A stretch of 45,941 bases of DNA from Gammaproteobacteria bacterium (GTDB taxonomy: Bacteria; Pseudomonadota; Gammaproteobacteria; Acidiferrobacterales; UBA6901), in NCBI GenBank assembly GCA_016218345.1, contig JACREH010000117.1:1-45941 (forward strand), written 5' to 3'. Both the position numbers and the translations under genes were made by a program. Below the pieces are notes generated by a model that was not told the origin of the DNA, ran no database searches, and saw nothing but the letters and a program-made list of their open reading frames with translations. Positions within the stretch are counted from its first letter, which is position 1. Each line of letters starts with the position of its first letter. This document shows positions 25,590-39,934 of the stretch, in pieces.

Positions 25590-26468
25590 ATGACGGCAAT
25601 GGCCAGTAAATTGACCAGCAAAAAACCGCGTCTCGGGCGCGGTCTGGACGCGCTGCTCGGCGGCGCGCTCGCGCCCGCGAGCGGCGCCAAGGAAGAGTTG
25701 CGCCGCCTGCCGCTGGAGATCCTGCAGCGCGGTAAATACCAGCCGCGCAGCCACATGAGCATGGAGGCGCTCGAAGACCTGGCCAGCTCGATTAAGGCCC
25801 AGGGCGTGGTGCAGCCGATCGTGGTGCGCGAAATCGAGGACGGCCGCTACGAGATTGTCGCCGGCGAGCGCCGTTGGCGGGCCGCGCAGATGGCCGGGCT
25901 CGAGACCATCCCGGCGGTAGTGCGCAGCATACCCGACGAGGCCGCGATCGCCATCGCGCTCATCGAGAATATCCAGCGCGAGAATCTGAACCCGGTCGAA
26001 GAGGCCAGCGCGCTGCAGCGCCTGATCGACGAATTCGGCATGACCCACCAGCAAACCGCCGAAAGCGTCGGCCGCTCGCGCGCCGCCGTCACCAATCTGC
26101 TGCGGCTGCTGACGCTCAACGCCGACGTGCGCCAGATGCTCGAGGAGGCCAAGATGGACATGGGCCATGCGCGCGCGCTCCTGGCCCTGACCGGCCCGAA
26201 GCAGAGCCAGGTGGCCCAGCAGGTGGTGGACAAGGGGCTGTCGGTGCGCGAAACCGAGAACCTGGTGCGCCGCCTGCTCGAACGCCCGGCCCCCACCCAG
26301 GCCGCCCGCCAGGCCCTCAACCCCGATATCCGCGACCTGCAGGAAACGCTGTCCGAGAAGCTCGGCGCGCGCGTGCACATCCAGCACGGCCCGCGTGGGC
26401 ACGGCAAACTGGTGATCGAATACCACAGCCTGGACGAGTTGGACGGCATTTTGGCGCGTATCCGTTAA
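25590..26468 (+). CDS. parB: Chromosome partitioning protein ParB/Spo0J
   Basis: RLGRGLDALLGG; GERRWRAAQMAGLETIPAVV; HQQTAESVGRSRAAVTNLLRLL. Confidence 0.96.
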   Translation: MTAMASKLTSKKPRLGRGLDALLGGALAPASGAKEELRRLPLEILQRGKYQPRSHMSMEALEDLASSIKAQGVVQPIVVREIEDGRYEIVAGERRWRAAQMAGLETIPAVVRSIPDEAAIAIALIENIQRENLNPVEEASALQRLIDEFGMTHQQTAESVGRSRAAVTNLLRLLTLNADVRQMLEEAKMDMGHARALLALTGPKQSQVAQQVVDKGLSVRETENLVRRLLERPAPTQAARQALNPDIRDLQETLSEKLGARVHIQHGPRGHGKLVIEYHSLDELDGILARIR

Positions 26469-26590
26469 CCAAGCCGACCAACGGCGTTAAAAATGTCCGG
26501 CCGGGCATTGAAATATCCCCGAAAGTTCATTTAACTTATAAGGACTGCGCCCGCCCCGGGCGCGCTCGCTACCGAGAACAGGAGACAGGC

Positions 26591-26938
26591 ATGAAGCTAG
26601 GCTCGATTCTACCGGCCGCGGTGCTCGCGGCGCTGCTGCCGCTCGGCGTCGCCGCCGGCGTGGACAAAACCGCCGGCCTCAAGGAGATTCGCGAGGCCGC
26701 CCAACAGGGCGACGCCGAGGCGCAACTGGAACTCGGTATCCTCTACGAATTCGGCTATGGCATGGCCAACAACCAGATCGCCGCGCTCGCCTGGTACAGC
26801 GTGGCGGCCAAGCAGGGCCAGCAAAAAGCCGCGGCGCGCGCCGAGCTGCTGAAAAAGCGCCTGTCGCCGGCCGACATCGACAAGGCCGACAGCATGAGCG
26901 CCAAGCTGCCCGGCAAGCAACCGGCGACCGCGAAATAG
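26591..26938 (+). CDS. Small exported Sel1-like repeat protein
   Basis: Signal peptide MKLGSILPAAVLAALLPLGVAAG; QQGDAEAQLELGILYEFGYGMANNQIAALAWYSVAAKQGQQKA matches the Sel1-like pattern. Confidence 0.8.
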   Translation: MKLGSILPAAVLAALLPLGVAAGVDKTAGLKEIREAAQQGDAEAQLELGILYEFGYGMANNQIAALAWYSVAAKQGQQKAAARAELLKKRLSPADIDKADSMSAKLPGKQPATAK

Positions 26939-26955
26939 TCCGACTGGATTCCCGT

Positions 26956-26987
26956 TGCGGCCACCGGCGTGGCCGCAGGTTGTTTTT
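26956..26987 (+). terminator. Rho-independent terminator downstream of the Sel1-like gene
   Basis: TGCGGCCAC-CGGC-GTGGCCGCA (9-bp perfect stem) followed by GGTTGTTTTT. Confidence 0.75.
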
Positions 26988-27062
26988 CCCGCCCGCCCGC
27001 CCGCAAATTTCCGGTAAGCCTTCCCCGCGCCGCACCGCGCGGTTTCCGTACAATACGCAGCC

Positions 27063-28484
27063 ATGAAGTCGCGCGCCTATTCGAACGACCCGACGGTGGC
27101 GCGCACGCTGCGCTATGCGGTGCGCGACGGCGTGGCGTATTCGATCATGAACGGCGCCGGCGAAATTTATTTTTCCGCGTACGCGCTGCTGCTCAAGGCC
27201 ACCACCACCCAGATCGCGTTCCTGGCCGCCTTCCCGCCGTTGCTCGGATCGTTCGCGCAATTGTTCGCCGCCTGGCTGGAGCGCCGTCTCGGCCGGCGCA
27301 AGGCGATCATCGTCGCCGGCGTGTTCGGGCAGGTGCTGGTGTGGCTGCCGATGATCTGGCTGCCGTACGTGTTTCCCGAGCACGCCGTGGTGATTTTGAT
27401 CCTGTGCGTGGTGTGGTATTACGCGAGCGGCAATCTGGCCAGCCCGGCGTGGACCAGCCTCATGGGCGATCTCGTGCCGGAACGCAAACGCGGGCGCTAT
27501 TTCGGCCAGCGCACCCGCTACATGAGCCTGACGGCGTTTATCGCCCTGGTCGCGGCCGGGGGCGTGTTGCACTTCTGGGAATTGCGCGATGAGACGCGCG
27601 TCGGTTTCTTGATCGTCTTCAGCGTGGCGGCGCTGGCGCGCGCCTATTCGCTGGCGCAAATCACCCGCATGATCGAGCCGCCCTACCGGTCGCCGCCGGC
27701 CGCGCGCCTGTTCGCGTCCGGCTGGTGGCGGCGCCCGCCGTCCTCGGATTTCGCGCGCTTCGTGTGGTTCTTCGGCTTGATGAATTTCGCGGCGGTGATC
27801 GCCGCGCCGTTTTTCACCGTTTACATGCTGCGCGATCTGCAGTTCAGCTATCTGGAATTCACCGCCGCCATCGCCACCTCGGTGCTGGCCCAGTTCCTGA
27901 CGCTGGCGCTGTGGGGGCGGTTGTGCGACGTGTTCGGCAATCGCCGGGTGCTGGCCGTGACCGGCGCGCTGATTCCGGTGTTGCCGGCGCTGTGGCTGGT
28001 ATCGACCGAGTTCTGGTACATCGTCGCCATCCAGGTGATCGCCGGCGTTTCCTGGGCGGGGTTCAGCCTCGGCACCAGCAATTTTATCTACGATCTCGCC
28101 CCGGCCGAGCGCCGCGCCCAGTACATGGCCGTGCATGGCGTCGGCGCCAACCTCGGCATCTTCGCCGGCGCGTTGCTGGGCGGCTATTTGAGCGCCGTGC
28201 TGCCCGACACGCTGGCGCTGGCCGGCGCGACCATCGAGTGGCCGAGCAATCTGTGCTGGGTGTTTTTGGTGTCGAGCCTGGTGCGCGCGGCGGTGGCGCT
28301 CGCTTTTATCCCGCGGTTGCGCGAGCTGCGAGCGGTGCGGCCGATCTCGGTCGGGCAACTGGTGTTCCGCGTGTCCGGCTTTCACGCGCTCGCCGGGCTG
28401 TTGTTCGATCTGACGGGTCCGCGCCGCCGGGCGCGTCGGGCCAAGCGTGCCGTCGCGGAGCAATCCGCGCGTGCCGGCGGTTGA
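27063..28484 (+). CDS. MFS transporter
   Basis: Many predicted TM helices; PERKRGRYFGQRTRYMSL and similar loop sequences. Confidence 0.8.
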   Translation: MKSRAYSNDPTVARTLRYAVRDGVAYSIMNGAGEIYFSAYALLLKATTTQIAFLAAFPPLLGSFAQLFAAWLERRLGRRKAIIVAGVFGQVLVWLPMIWLPYVFPEHAVVILILCVVWYYASGNLASPAWTSLMGDLVPERKRGRYFGQRTRYMSLTAFIALVAAGGVLHFWELRDETRVGFLIVFSVAALARAYSLAQITRMIEPPYRSPPAARLFASGWWRRPPSSDFARFVWFFGLMNFAAVIAAPFFTVYMLRDLQFSYLEFTAAIATSVLAQFLTLALWGRLCDVFGNRRVLAVTGALIPVLPALWLVSTEFWYIVAIQVIAGVSWAGFSLGTSNFIYDLAPAERRAQYMAVHGVGANLGIFAGALLGGYLSAVLPDTLALAGATIEWPSNLCWVFLVSSLVRAAVALAFIPRLRELRAVRPISVGQLVFRVSGFHALAGLLFDLTGPRRRARRAKRAVAEQSARAGG

Positions 28485-28515
28485 TGATTCGATAACGCCG
28501 GTTTATCGGCCTATA

Positions 28516-28544
28516 TTGACCACTCAATGGGCCGTCAGTATACT
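28516..28544 (+). promoter_or_regulatory. Sigma70-like promoter for the atp operon
   Basis: TTGACC (28516-28521), 17-bp spacer, TATACT (28539-28544). Confidence 0.7.
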
Positions 28545-28613
28545 TCGCGGCCTTTGCCACGCCCCGCCAGCGCCGTTCGGATGGGGCGGCAAGGCGGTCG
28601 CAAGGACAATCAC

Positions 28614-28994
28614 GTGGGTGCAGCTGCCGACGAATTTACCAGCGGGTTGCGCCGGGTGGTCGTAACCCAGCTGCTGCTGACCGCGTTGTTGGCCGCCGGG
28701 TTTTTCGCGTTTCAAGACCGGTCGGCGGGCCTGGCCGCCGGCTACGGTGGGGCGGTCACGGCGCTGATCAGCGCGTGGCTGGGGTGGCGGATGAAGACCG
28801 CCACCCGCTCGGCGCGGCGCATGGCCGTGGCCGGACTCGGGGGGCTTTATCTCGCCAATCTCACCCGCTACGCATTGGCCTTTTTGCTGTTGGCCTTCGG
28901 CTTGGGTGTGTTGAAGCTTTCCCCGATACCGCTCGTGATCGCGTTTGTCGTCACCCAGTTTGGATTTGTGAGCGCCGCCTGGCGGCCGAAATAG
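28614..28994 (+). CDS. atpI: ATP synthase subunit I
   Basis: Four hydrophobic segments, first gene before atpB. GTG at 28614 preceded by AAGGA; ORF-track ATG at 28527 lies inside the predicted promoter. Confidence 0.75.
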   Translation: MGAAADEFTSGLRRVVVTQLLLTALLAAGFFAFQDRSAGLAAGYGGAVTALISAWLGWRMKTATRSARRMAVAGLGGLYLANLTRYALAFLLLAFGLGVLKLSPIPLVIAFVVTQFGFVSAAWRPK

Positions 28995-29003
28995 ACACGA
29001 TGA

Positions 29004-30212
<1,209 letters not shown>

Positions 30213-30258
30213 GGGCGGGTTTGAAACCCGGCCGCTACGTAGATTCCGGAGCACGCGC

Positions 30259-30729
30259 ATGAATATCACCGCAACCCTGATCGGACAGTCGATCGCGTTC
30301 TTCCTGTTCGTGTGGTTCTGCATGAAGTTCGTGTGGCCGCCGATCATGAAGGCGCTCGACCAGCGCAAGAAGACCATCGCCGACGGCCTGGCGGCCGCCG
30401 AGAAAGGCCGGCACGAGCTGGAGCTGGGGCACAAGAAGGCGCTCGAGACCATCAAGAAGGCCAAGGGCGACGCCGCCGAGGTCATCGCACTCGCCGAGAA
30501 GCGCGCCGCCGAGATTGCCGACGAGGCCAAGCAGCAGGCCAAGGCCGAGGCCGAGCGTATCGTGACCGCGGCGCGTGCCGACATCGAGCAGGAGGTCAAC
30601 CGCGCGCGCGAACATCTGCGCGCCGCCGTGGCCGAGCTGGCCGTGACCGGCGCGGCGCGCATCCTCGAAAAGGAAGTGGACGCCAAGGCGCACGCCAAGC
30701 TGCTCGACGCCGTGGTCAAACAACTCTAG
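30259..30729 (+). CDS. atpF: F0F1 ATP synthase subunit b
   Basis: [44 protein letters not shown]. Confidence 0.97.
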   Translation: MNITATLIGQSIAFFLFVWFCMKFVWPPIMKALDQRKKTIADGLAAAEKGRHELELGHKKALETIKKAKGDAAEVIALAEKRAAEIADEAKQQAKAEAERIVTAARADIEQEVNRAREHLRAAVAELAVTGAARILEKEVDAKAHAKLLDAVVKQL

Positions 30730-30738
30730 GGACGCGCC

Positions 30739-31275
30739 GTGGCCGAAAAACAAACCGCCGCCCGGCCGTACGCCGAAGCCGCCTTCCAATTCGCCCGGGA
30801 GCGCAACGCGCTTCCGGCCTGGTCGGAGATGCTTGCTTATATTAAGACGGTGGCGGCCGACGAGAACATGGCGCGGCTGGCGGCCGATCCGCGCGTCGAT
30901 CAGGCACGCTTGCTGGGTCTTTTCCTGGATGTGTGCGGCAGGCAGGTCGACGCCGAAGCCGCCAATTTCGTGCGGCTGGTGATCGAGAACCGCCGCCTCG
31001 GCCTGTTGCCCGACATCGCCGCGCAATTCGAACAACTGAAGGCCGCGGCCGAACGCCGGGTCGAGGCCAGTGTGCTGTCGGCGTACGTGCTCGACGCCGA
31101 TCAGGTTGCAGGTTTGGAGCAGGCGCTCACGCGCAAGCTCGGCCGGGACGTGCGGCTGAGCGCGCAGGTGGACAAGTCGCTGGTCGGCGGCGTCGTGATC
31201 CGCGCCGGCGACCTGGTCATCGACGGGTCGGTGCGCGGACGGCTCGCCGACCTCGCGAGCCACTTAAGCCGGTAG
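30739..31275 (+). CDS. atpH: F0F1 ATP synthase subunit delta
   Basis: ARPYAEAAFQFARE; LVGGVVIRAGDLVIDGSVRGRLADLASHL. Confidence 0.96.
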   Translation: MAEKQTAARPYAEAAFQFARERNALPAWSEMLAYIKTVAADENMARLAADPRVDQARLLGLFLDVCGRQVDAEAANFVRLVIENRRLGLLPDIAAQFEQLKAAAERRVEASVLSAYVLDADQVAGLEQALTRKLGRDVRLSAQVDKSLVGGVVIRAGDLVIDGSVRGRLADLASHLSR

Positions 31276-31287
31276 CTGTAAAATCAT

Positions 31288-31385
31288 ATCCGCAGATAAA
31301 CGCAGATGTTAATAATGATGAACGCCGATTTAATTTTTTGTTCCATCTGCTGCAATCCGTGGTTCTATCCGCGTTTATCTGCGGC
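31288..31385. repeat. Family-1 intergenic palindromic repeat (atpH-atpA)
   Basis: CCGCAGATAAACGC (31290-31303) and GCGTTTATCTGCGG (31371-31384), perfect 14-bp arms. Confidence 0.85.
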
Positions 31386-31418
31386 TAACAATCATTTTTA
31401 CATTTTGGGGATGCACCC

Positions 31419-32960
<1,542 letters not shown>

Positions 32961-32976
32961 TCGAGAAGACAGTATT

Positions 32977-33058
32977 GAGTTATGAGTGATTAGTTATAAG
33001 TTAGGGTTGCGCGTGTAGCGCGCCCCATAACTAAGCACTTAAAACTTAAAACTTTAAA
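32977..33058. repeat. Family-2 intergenic palindromic repeat (atpA-atpG)
   Basis: AGTGATTAGTTAT (32985-32997) pairs with ATAACTAAGCACT (33027-33039), one mismatch, around a GCGCG core. Confidence 0.8.
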
Positions 33059-33071
33059 CTGACTTAAATAT

Positions 33072-33938
33072 ATGGCCGTCGGCAAAGAAATACGCAAACA
33101 GATCAAGAGCATCCAGAACACGCAGAAGATCACGCGTGCCATGGAGATGGTCGCGGCCAGCAAGATGCGCCGCGCCCAGGAGCGCATGCAGGCCGCGCGC
33201 CCGTACGCCCACAAGATCCGCAACGTCGTGAGCCATTTGCACTACGCCCACCCGGAATACAAGCACCCGTTCGTGATCGGGCGCGAGGCCAGGCGTATCG
33301 GCATGATCCTGACGACCTCGGATCGCGGCCTATGCGGCGGCCTGAACACCAATCTGCTGCGCACCGCGCTGATCGAGATGAAGGCCTGGCACGACCAGAA
33401 GATCGACGTCGACATGTGCACCATCGGCAGCAAGGGCTTCATGTTCAGCAAGCGTATCGGCGGCAACATCCTGTCGCACGTGTCGCACCTCGGCGACAGC
33501 CCGCGCATCGAGGACCTGATCGGCACGGTCAAGGTCATGCTCGACGCCTACACCGAGGGCAAGGTCGACCGGCTGTACCTGGTATACAACCGCTTCGTGA
33601 ACACCATGACGCAGCAGCCGGTGATCGAGCAATTGCTGCCGCTGCCGGCCTCGGCGACCGAGGCCGAGGAGCTCAAGCATCACTGGGATTATATCTACGA
33701 GCCGGACGCGCGCGAGGTGCTGGACGACCTGCTGACGCGCTACATCGAATCGCTGGTCTATCACGGCGTCGCCGAGAATCAGGCCTGCGAGCAGAGCGCG
33801 CGCATGGTGGCGATGAAGTCGGCATCAGACAACGCCGGCACGCTGATCGACGAACTGAAACTGAAGTACAACAAGGCCCGGCAGGCGGCGATCACCCAGG
33901 AAATCTCCGAGATCGTCGGTGGCGCCGCGGCGGTTTGA
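33072..33938 (+). CDS. atpG: F0F1 ATP synthase subunit gamma
   Basis: [50 protein letters not shown]. Confidence 0.98.
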   Translation: MAVGKEIRKQIKSIQNTQKITRAMEMVAASKMRRAQERMQAARPYAHKIRNVVSHLHYAHPEYKHPFVIGREARRIGMILTTSDRGLCGGLNTNLLRTALIEMKAWHDQKIDVDMCTIGSKGFMFSKRIGGNILSHVSHLGDSPRIEDLIGTVKVMLDAYTEGKVDRLYLVYNRFVNTMTQQPVIEQLLPLPASATEAEELKHHWDYIYEPDAREVLDDLLTRYIESLVYHGVAENQACEQSARMVAMKSASDNAGTLIDELKLKYNKARQAAITQEISEIVGGAAAV

Positions 33939-33950
33939 TATGAATTCGGA

Positions 33951-34050
33951 ACGCAGATGAACGCGGATCACAACGCCGATAAACGCAGATAAATTAACTC
34001 GAAAAAAAATCTGCGTTCATCTTTATTATGAATCTGCGTTTATCTGCGGA
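33951..34050. repeat. Family-1 intergenic palindromic repeat (atpG-atpD)
   Basis: GATAAACGCAGAT (33978-33990) and ATCTGCGTTTATC (34032-34044); nested GATGAACGC/GCGTTCATC arms. Confidence 0.85.
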
Positions 34051-34077
34051 AAAAGATTTTACTTTTTGAGGCACTGA

Positions 34078-35457
<1,380 letters not shown>

Positions 35458-35464
35458 CAGCAGT

Positions 35465-35552
35465 TGTTAGTGATAAGTGATGAGTTATAAGTTGATGTTG
35501 CGCGCGCCGCGCGCATCCTTAACTAAGCACTTATAACTTAGAACTTAAAACT
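35465..35552. repeat. Family-2 intergenic palindromic repeat (atpD-atpC)
   Basis: AGTGATAAGTGATGAGTTATAAGTT...GCGCGCGCCGCGCGC...AACTAAGCACTTATAACTTAGAACTT. Confidence 0.8.
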
Positions 35553-35563
35553 GGTTTTAAAAT

Positions 35564-35986
35564 ATGGCCATGACCCTACACGTCGACATCGTATCCGCCG
35601 AGAAGGAGATCTACTCCGGAAAGGCCGAGATGGTGTTCGCGCCGCTCGTGACCGGCGAGGTCGGTGTGCTGCCGCGCCATGCGCCGCTGCTGGCGCGCAT
35701 GAAGGCCGGCGAGGTGCGGGTGCGCACCGAGAGCAACGAGGATCTATACTTCTACGTATCGGGGGGGCTGCTGGAGGTCCAGCCGTACGTGGTGACGGTG
35801 CTGGCCGACACTGCGTTGCGCGCCAAGGACCTCGACGAGGCCGCGGCGTTGCAGGCCAAGGAGCGCGCCGAAGACGCGCTCAAGAACCGCCAGGCCAATA
35901 TCGACTACGCCAAGGCCCAGGCCGAGCTTGCCGAGGCGGTCGCGCAACTGCGCGCCATCAAGCGTCTGCGCGAGAAGACCAGGTAG
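35564..35986 (+). CDS. atpC: F0F1 ATP synthase subunit epsilon
   Basis: [49 protein letters not shown]. Confidence 0.97.
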   Translation: MAMTLHVDIVSAEKEIYSGKAEMVFAPLVTGEVGVLPRHAPLLARMKAGEVRVRTESNEDLYFYVSGGLLEVQPYVVTVLADTALRAKDLDEAAALQAKERAEDALKNRQANIDYAKAQAELAEAVAQLRAIKRLREKTR

Positions 35987-36027
35987 TCCACGTCCCCCGG
36001 CGGCGGGGTCGCGGCATGAGGTCCGTT

Positions 36028-36519
36028 ATGTCCTATCCGGTGGTCGAAGCAGGCAAGGTCGTGTCGCTCAGCTACGTGCTGCGCAACGAGCGCGACCAGA
36101 TCGTCGAATACAGCGACGTGCCGATCGCCTACGTGCACGGTGCCGGCAGCGATCTGTTTCCCGAGATCGAGCGGGCGGTCGAGGGCTGCGGCGTCGGTGA
36201 CAAGATCACCGTCAGCCTCTCGCCCGAGCAGGCGTTCGGCGCGCGCAACCCGGAGCTCGCCTTCAGCGACGACGTCGAGAATGTCCCGCCCGAGCTGCGC
36301 CGCCTCGGCACCCAGCTCGAGGCCCAAAACGCCAAGGGCGAGACCCTGACCTTCGTGGTCACGCACATGGAAGGCGGGCGGCTGACGGTCGACGCCAATC
36401 ATCCGCTCGCCGGCCAGCGCGTGACCTTCGCAGTGACGGTGTGCGAGATCCGCGACGCCACCCCCGAGGAACTCCGCTCCGGCCGGCCGGACGCCTCGCT
36501 CAGCCCGCCGCTGCAATAG
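36028..36519 (+). CDS. FKBP-type peptidyl-prolyl cis-trans isomerase, SlyD-like
   Basis: LSYVLRNERDQIVEYSDVPIAYVHGAGSDLFPEIERAVEGCGVGDKITVSLSPEQAFG; VDANHPLAGQRVTFAVTV. ORF track starts at 36016. Confidence 0.9.
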   Translation: MSYPVVEAGKVVSLSYVLRNERDQIVEYSDVPIAYVHGAGSDLFPEIERAVEGCGVGDKITVSLSPEQAFGARNPELAFSDDVENVPPELRRLGTQLEAQNAKGETLTFVVTHMEGGRLTVDANHPLAGQRVTFAVTVCEIRDATPEELRSGRPDASLSPPLQ

Positions 36520-36620
36520 ACTTGCCCAAGCGGGGGCGCATATCTAGTCACCGTCCCGCCGTGTCCGGTCGGAAGGCGCGCGGTCTATAATCAGCCATCG
36601 ATCCGCATTCGAGCGCCAGC

Positions 36621-37985
36621 GTGAAGCTAGACATCGTCATCCTCGCGGCCGGCAAGGGCACGCGCATGTATTCCGAGCGCCCCAAGGTGTTGCATGCGCT
36701 CGCCGGCCGGTCGTTGCTCGTGCATGTCATCGACTGCGCGCGCGCCCTCGAGCCTTCGCGCATCCGCGTGGTCTACGGATTCGGCGGCCGGCAGGTGCCC
36801 GAGGCCCTGGCGGACGCGCCGGTCGAGTGGGTACTGCAGGCCGAGCAGCACGGCACCGGTCACGCGCTGCGCCTGGCCATGACCGACATTGCCGACGACA
36901 CGCTGGTGCTGGTGCTGTACGGCGACGTGCCGCTCACCCGCCCGGCGAGCCTCCGGCCGCTGATCGATGCGGCCGCGGACGGCGCGCTGGCGCTCATGAC
37001 GGTGGAGCTGGCCGATCCGGCCGGCTACGGGCGCATCGTTCGCGACCGCGCCGGGCGCATCGTTCGCATCGTCGAGCACAAGGACGCCACGCCCGCCGAG
37101 CGGGCGCTGACCGAGATCAACACCGGCATCCTGGCGGCGCCGGCCGGGCGGCTGAAAAAATACCTGGCGGCCCTGACAAACGCCAATGCCCAGGGCGAGT
37201 ACTATTTGACCGACGCGGTCGCGCTGGCCGCTGCCGACGGTGTTAAGATTGCCGGCCTGTCACCGGCCGATCGCTGGGAGATCATGGGTGTGAACAGCAA
37301 GACGCAGCTCGCCGAACTCGAACGCATTCACCAGCGCCAACAGGGCCAGGGCCTGATGGACAAGGGGCTGACGCTGTCGGACCCGGCGCGCTTCGATCTG
37401 CGCGGCACGCTCGAATTCGGCGCGGACGTGGTGATCGACGTGAATGTCGTGATCGAAGGGCGCGTGACGCTCGGCGACGGCGTGAGGGTCGGTCCGAACA
37501 ACGTGTTGAAGGATTGCCGTATCGGCGCCGGCACGGAGATACTCGCCAACTGCGTGATCGAGGACTGCCAGATCGGCGCCGGTTGCCGCATCGGGCCGTT
37601 CGCACGCCTCCGCCCGGAGGCGGACGTCGGGGACGGCGCGCATATCGGCAACTTCGTCGAGATCAAAAAATCCCGGATCGGCGCCGGCAGCAAGGTGAAT
37701 CATCTGGCCTATGTCGGCGACAGCAGCATCGGCCGGGACGTGAACATCGGCGCCGGGGCGATCACCGCCAACTACGACGGCGCCGACAAACACCGCACGC
37801 AGATCGAGGACAACGCCTCGATCGGATCGAACTGCGTGCTGGTCGCGCCGGTGACGATCGGCGTCGGCGCCACCGTCGGTGCCGGCTCAGTGATCACCAA
37901 GGACGCCCCGTCCGGCGAACTGACCGTGGCGCGCGCCAAGCAGGTGACCATCCCCGGCTGGAAGCGGCCGACCAAGAAGAAGTAG
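36621..37985 (+). CDS. glmU: Bifunctional UDP-GlcNAc pyrophosphorylase/GlcN-1-P acetyltransferase (GTG start)
   Basis: DIVILAAGKGTRMYSERPKVLHALAGRSLL; left-handed beta-helix hexapeptides; TANYDGADKHRTQIEDN. Confidence 0.97.
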   Translation: MKLDIVILAAGKGTRMYSERPKVLHALAGRSLLVHVIDCARALEPSRIRVVYGFGGRQVPEALADAPVEWVLQAEQHGTGHALRLAMTDIADDTLVLVLYGDVPLTRPASLRPLIDAAADGALALMTVELADPAGYGRIVRDRAGRIVRIVEHKDATPAERALTEINTGILAAPAGRLKKYLAALTNANAQGEYYLTDAVALAAADGVKIAGLSPADRWEIMGVNSKTQLAELERIHQRQQGQGLMDKGLTLSDPARFDLRGTLEFGADVVIDVNVVIEGRVTLGDGVRVGPNNVLKDCRIGAGTEILANCVIEDCQIGAGCRIGPFARLRPEADVGDGAHIGNFVEIKKSRIGAGSKVNHLAYVGDSSIGRDVNIGAGAITANYDGADKHRTQIEDNASIGSNCVLVAPVTIGVGATVGAGSVITKDAPSGELTVARAKQVTIPGWKRPTKKK

Positions 37986-38085
37986 TGCAAAGTGATTAGT
38001 GATTAGTGCTCAGTGACAAGTTATTGAGCGCGCGGCGCGCGCACCACCACTTATCACTCATAACTCCTAACTTAGAACTGATGAA
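37986..38085. repeat. Family-2 intergenic palindromic repeat (glmU-glmS)
   Basis: AGTGATTAGTGATTAGTGCTCAGTGACAAGTTATTGAGCGCGCGGCGCGCGCACC...CACTTATCACTCATAACTCCTAACTTAGAACT. Confidence 0.8.
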
Positions 38086-38092
38086 CTAACTT

Positions 38093-39919
38093 ATGTGCGG
38101 CATCGTCGGCGCGCTGGCGCAACGCAATATCGTCCCGATGCTGCTCGAGGGCTTGAAGCGCCTCGAGTACCGCGGTTACGATTCCGCCGGCATCGCCATC
38201 CTCGACCACGGCCTCAAGCGGGTGCGGCGCGTCGGGCGGGTGGCCGAGATGGAGGCCGAGGCCAAGGCCCAGAATCTGACCGGCATGCTCGGCATCGGCC
38301 ACACCCGCTGGGCGACGCACGGCGGCGTTACCGAGTTCAACGCCCATCCGATCGTGTCGCGCAACGAGATCGCGGTGGTGCACAACGGCATCATCGAAAA
38401 CCACGAGCAGCAACGCGCCCGCCTCGCCGCCCTCGGCTACGCGTTCGAATCGCAGACCGACACCGAGGTCATCGCCCACCTGGTCCATTACTATTTCGCG
38501 CAAACCGGCGAGCTGTTCGCGGCCACGCGCCGGGCGGTCGCCGACCTGCGCGGTGCCTACGCGATCGGCGTGGTCGCGGTGAAATCGCCGGAGACCATCT
38601 GTTGCGCGCGCATGGGTTGCCCGCTCCTCATCGGTGTCGGCGACGGCGAGAATTTCTTCGCCTCGGATGTCTCGGCGGTGCTGCCGGCGACGCGCCGCGT
38701 CATCTATCTCGAGGAAGGCGACGTCGCGGCGATCACGCGCGACCGTATCGAGATCGTGGACCGCGACGGCCGGCCGGTCACCCGCCCGGTGCGCATCTCC
38801 GAGCTGTCGGCCGACGCCGTTGATCTGGGGCCGTATCGCTACTACATGCAGAAAGAGATCCACGAACAGCCGCGCGCGCTGTCCGACACGCTCGAAGCGG
38901 TGTTGAACGAGGGCGTGCATGCCGGGCTGTTCGGCAAGGATGCGCCCGCGGTGCTGGGCGAGATCGACAGCGTGCTGATCCTGGCGGCCGGCACCAGTTA
39001 TTACGCCGGTCTGGTCGGGCGCCAATGGCTGGAGGCGATCGCGCGCATTCCGTGTGCGGTCGAATTGGCCCATGAGTACCGCTATCGCGAGTCCATCCCG
39101 AATCCCCGGCAGCTGGTCGTGACGCTCTCGCAGTCCGGCGAAACCCTGGACACCATGGAGGCGCTGAAGCGCGCCAAGGAACTGGGCCATGCCGACACGC
39201 TGGCCATCTGCAACGTCGCGGAAAGCGCCATCCCGCGCGCCTCGAAACTGGTATTTCACACCCGCGCCGGCGCCGAGATCGGCGTGGCCTCGACCAAGGC
39301 GTTCACCACCCAGCTGGCGGCGTTGTTCATCCTGACGCTGGTGCTGGCCAAGCAGCGCGGCCGGTTGTCCGCCGACGACGAACGCCGCCACCTGGAGGCG
39401 CTCCGCCATCTACCGGGCAGCGTGCAGCACGCGCTCAACCTGGAGCCGCAGATCCAGGGCTGGGCCGGGCGCTTCGCCGCCAAGCAACACGCCCTGTTCC
39501 TGGGGCGCGGTCTGCATTACCCGATCGCGCTCGAGGGCGCGCTCAAGCTCAAGGAGATTTCCTATATCCACGCCGAGGCCTACCCGGCCGGCGAGTTGAA
39601 ACACGGGCCGCTGGCGCTGGTCGACAGCGACATGCCGGTGGTGGTGATCGCGCCCAACGACGCGCTGCTCGAAAAGGTGAAATCCAACATGCAGGAGGTG
39701 CGCGCCCGCGGCGGCGAGCTGTATGTGTTCGCCGATCTCGACAGCCACTTCGAGAACTCCGAGGGCGTGCACGTCATCCGCACCCCGCGCCACGCCGGCC
39801 TGCTGTCGCCGATCGTGCACGCCGTGCCGGTGCAATTGCTCGCCTACCAGGTGGCGCTCGCCAAGGGCACGGACGTGGACAAGCCGCGCAACCTCGCCAA
39901 ATCCGTGACCGTCGAATAA
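38093..39919 (+). CDS. glmS: Glucosamine-fructose-6-phosphate aminotransferase
   Basis: [36 protein letters not shown]-terminal [19 protein letters not shown]. Confidence 0.98.
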   Translation: MCGIVGALAQRNIVPMLLEGLKRLEYRGYDSAGIAILDHGLKRVRRVGRVAEMEAEAKAQNLTGMLGIGHTRWATHGGVTEFNAHPIVSRNEIAVVHNGIIENHEQQRARLAALGYAFESQTDTEVIAHLVHYYFAQTGELFAATRRAVADLRGAYAIGVVAVKSPETICCARMGCPLLIGVGDGENFFASDVSAVLPATRRVIYLEEGDVAAITRDRIEIVDRDGRPVTRPVRISELSADAVDLGPYRYYMQKEIHEQPRALSDTLEAVLNEGVHAGLFGKDAPAVLGEIDSVLILAAGTSYYAGLVGRQWLEAIARIPCAVELAHEYRYRESIPNPRQLVVTLSQSGETLDTMEALKRAKELGHADTLAICNVAESAIPRASKLVFHTRAGAEIGVASTKAFTTQLAALFILTLVLAKQRGRLSADDERRHLEALRHLPGSVQHALNLEPQIQGWAGRFAAKQHALFLGRGLHYPIALEGALKLKEISYIHAEAYPAGELKHGPLALVDSDMPVVVIAPNDALLEKVKSNMQEVRARGGELYVFADLDSHFENSEGVHVIRTPRHAGLLSPIVHAVPVQLLAYQVALAKGTDVDKPRNLAKSVTVE

Positions 39920-39934
39920 TACCAGCGCCGCGGT

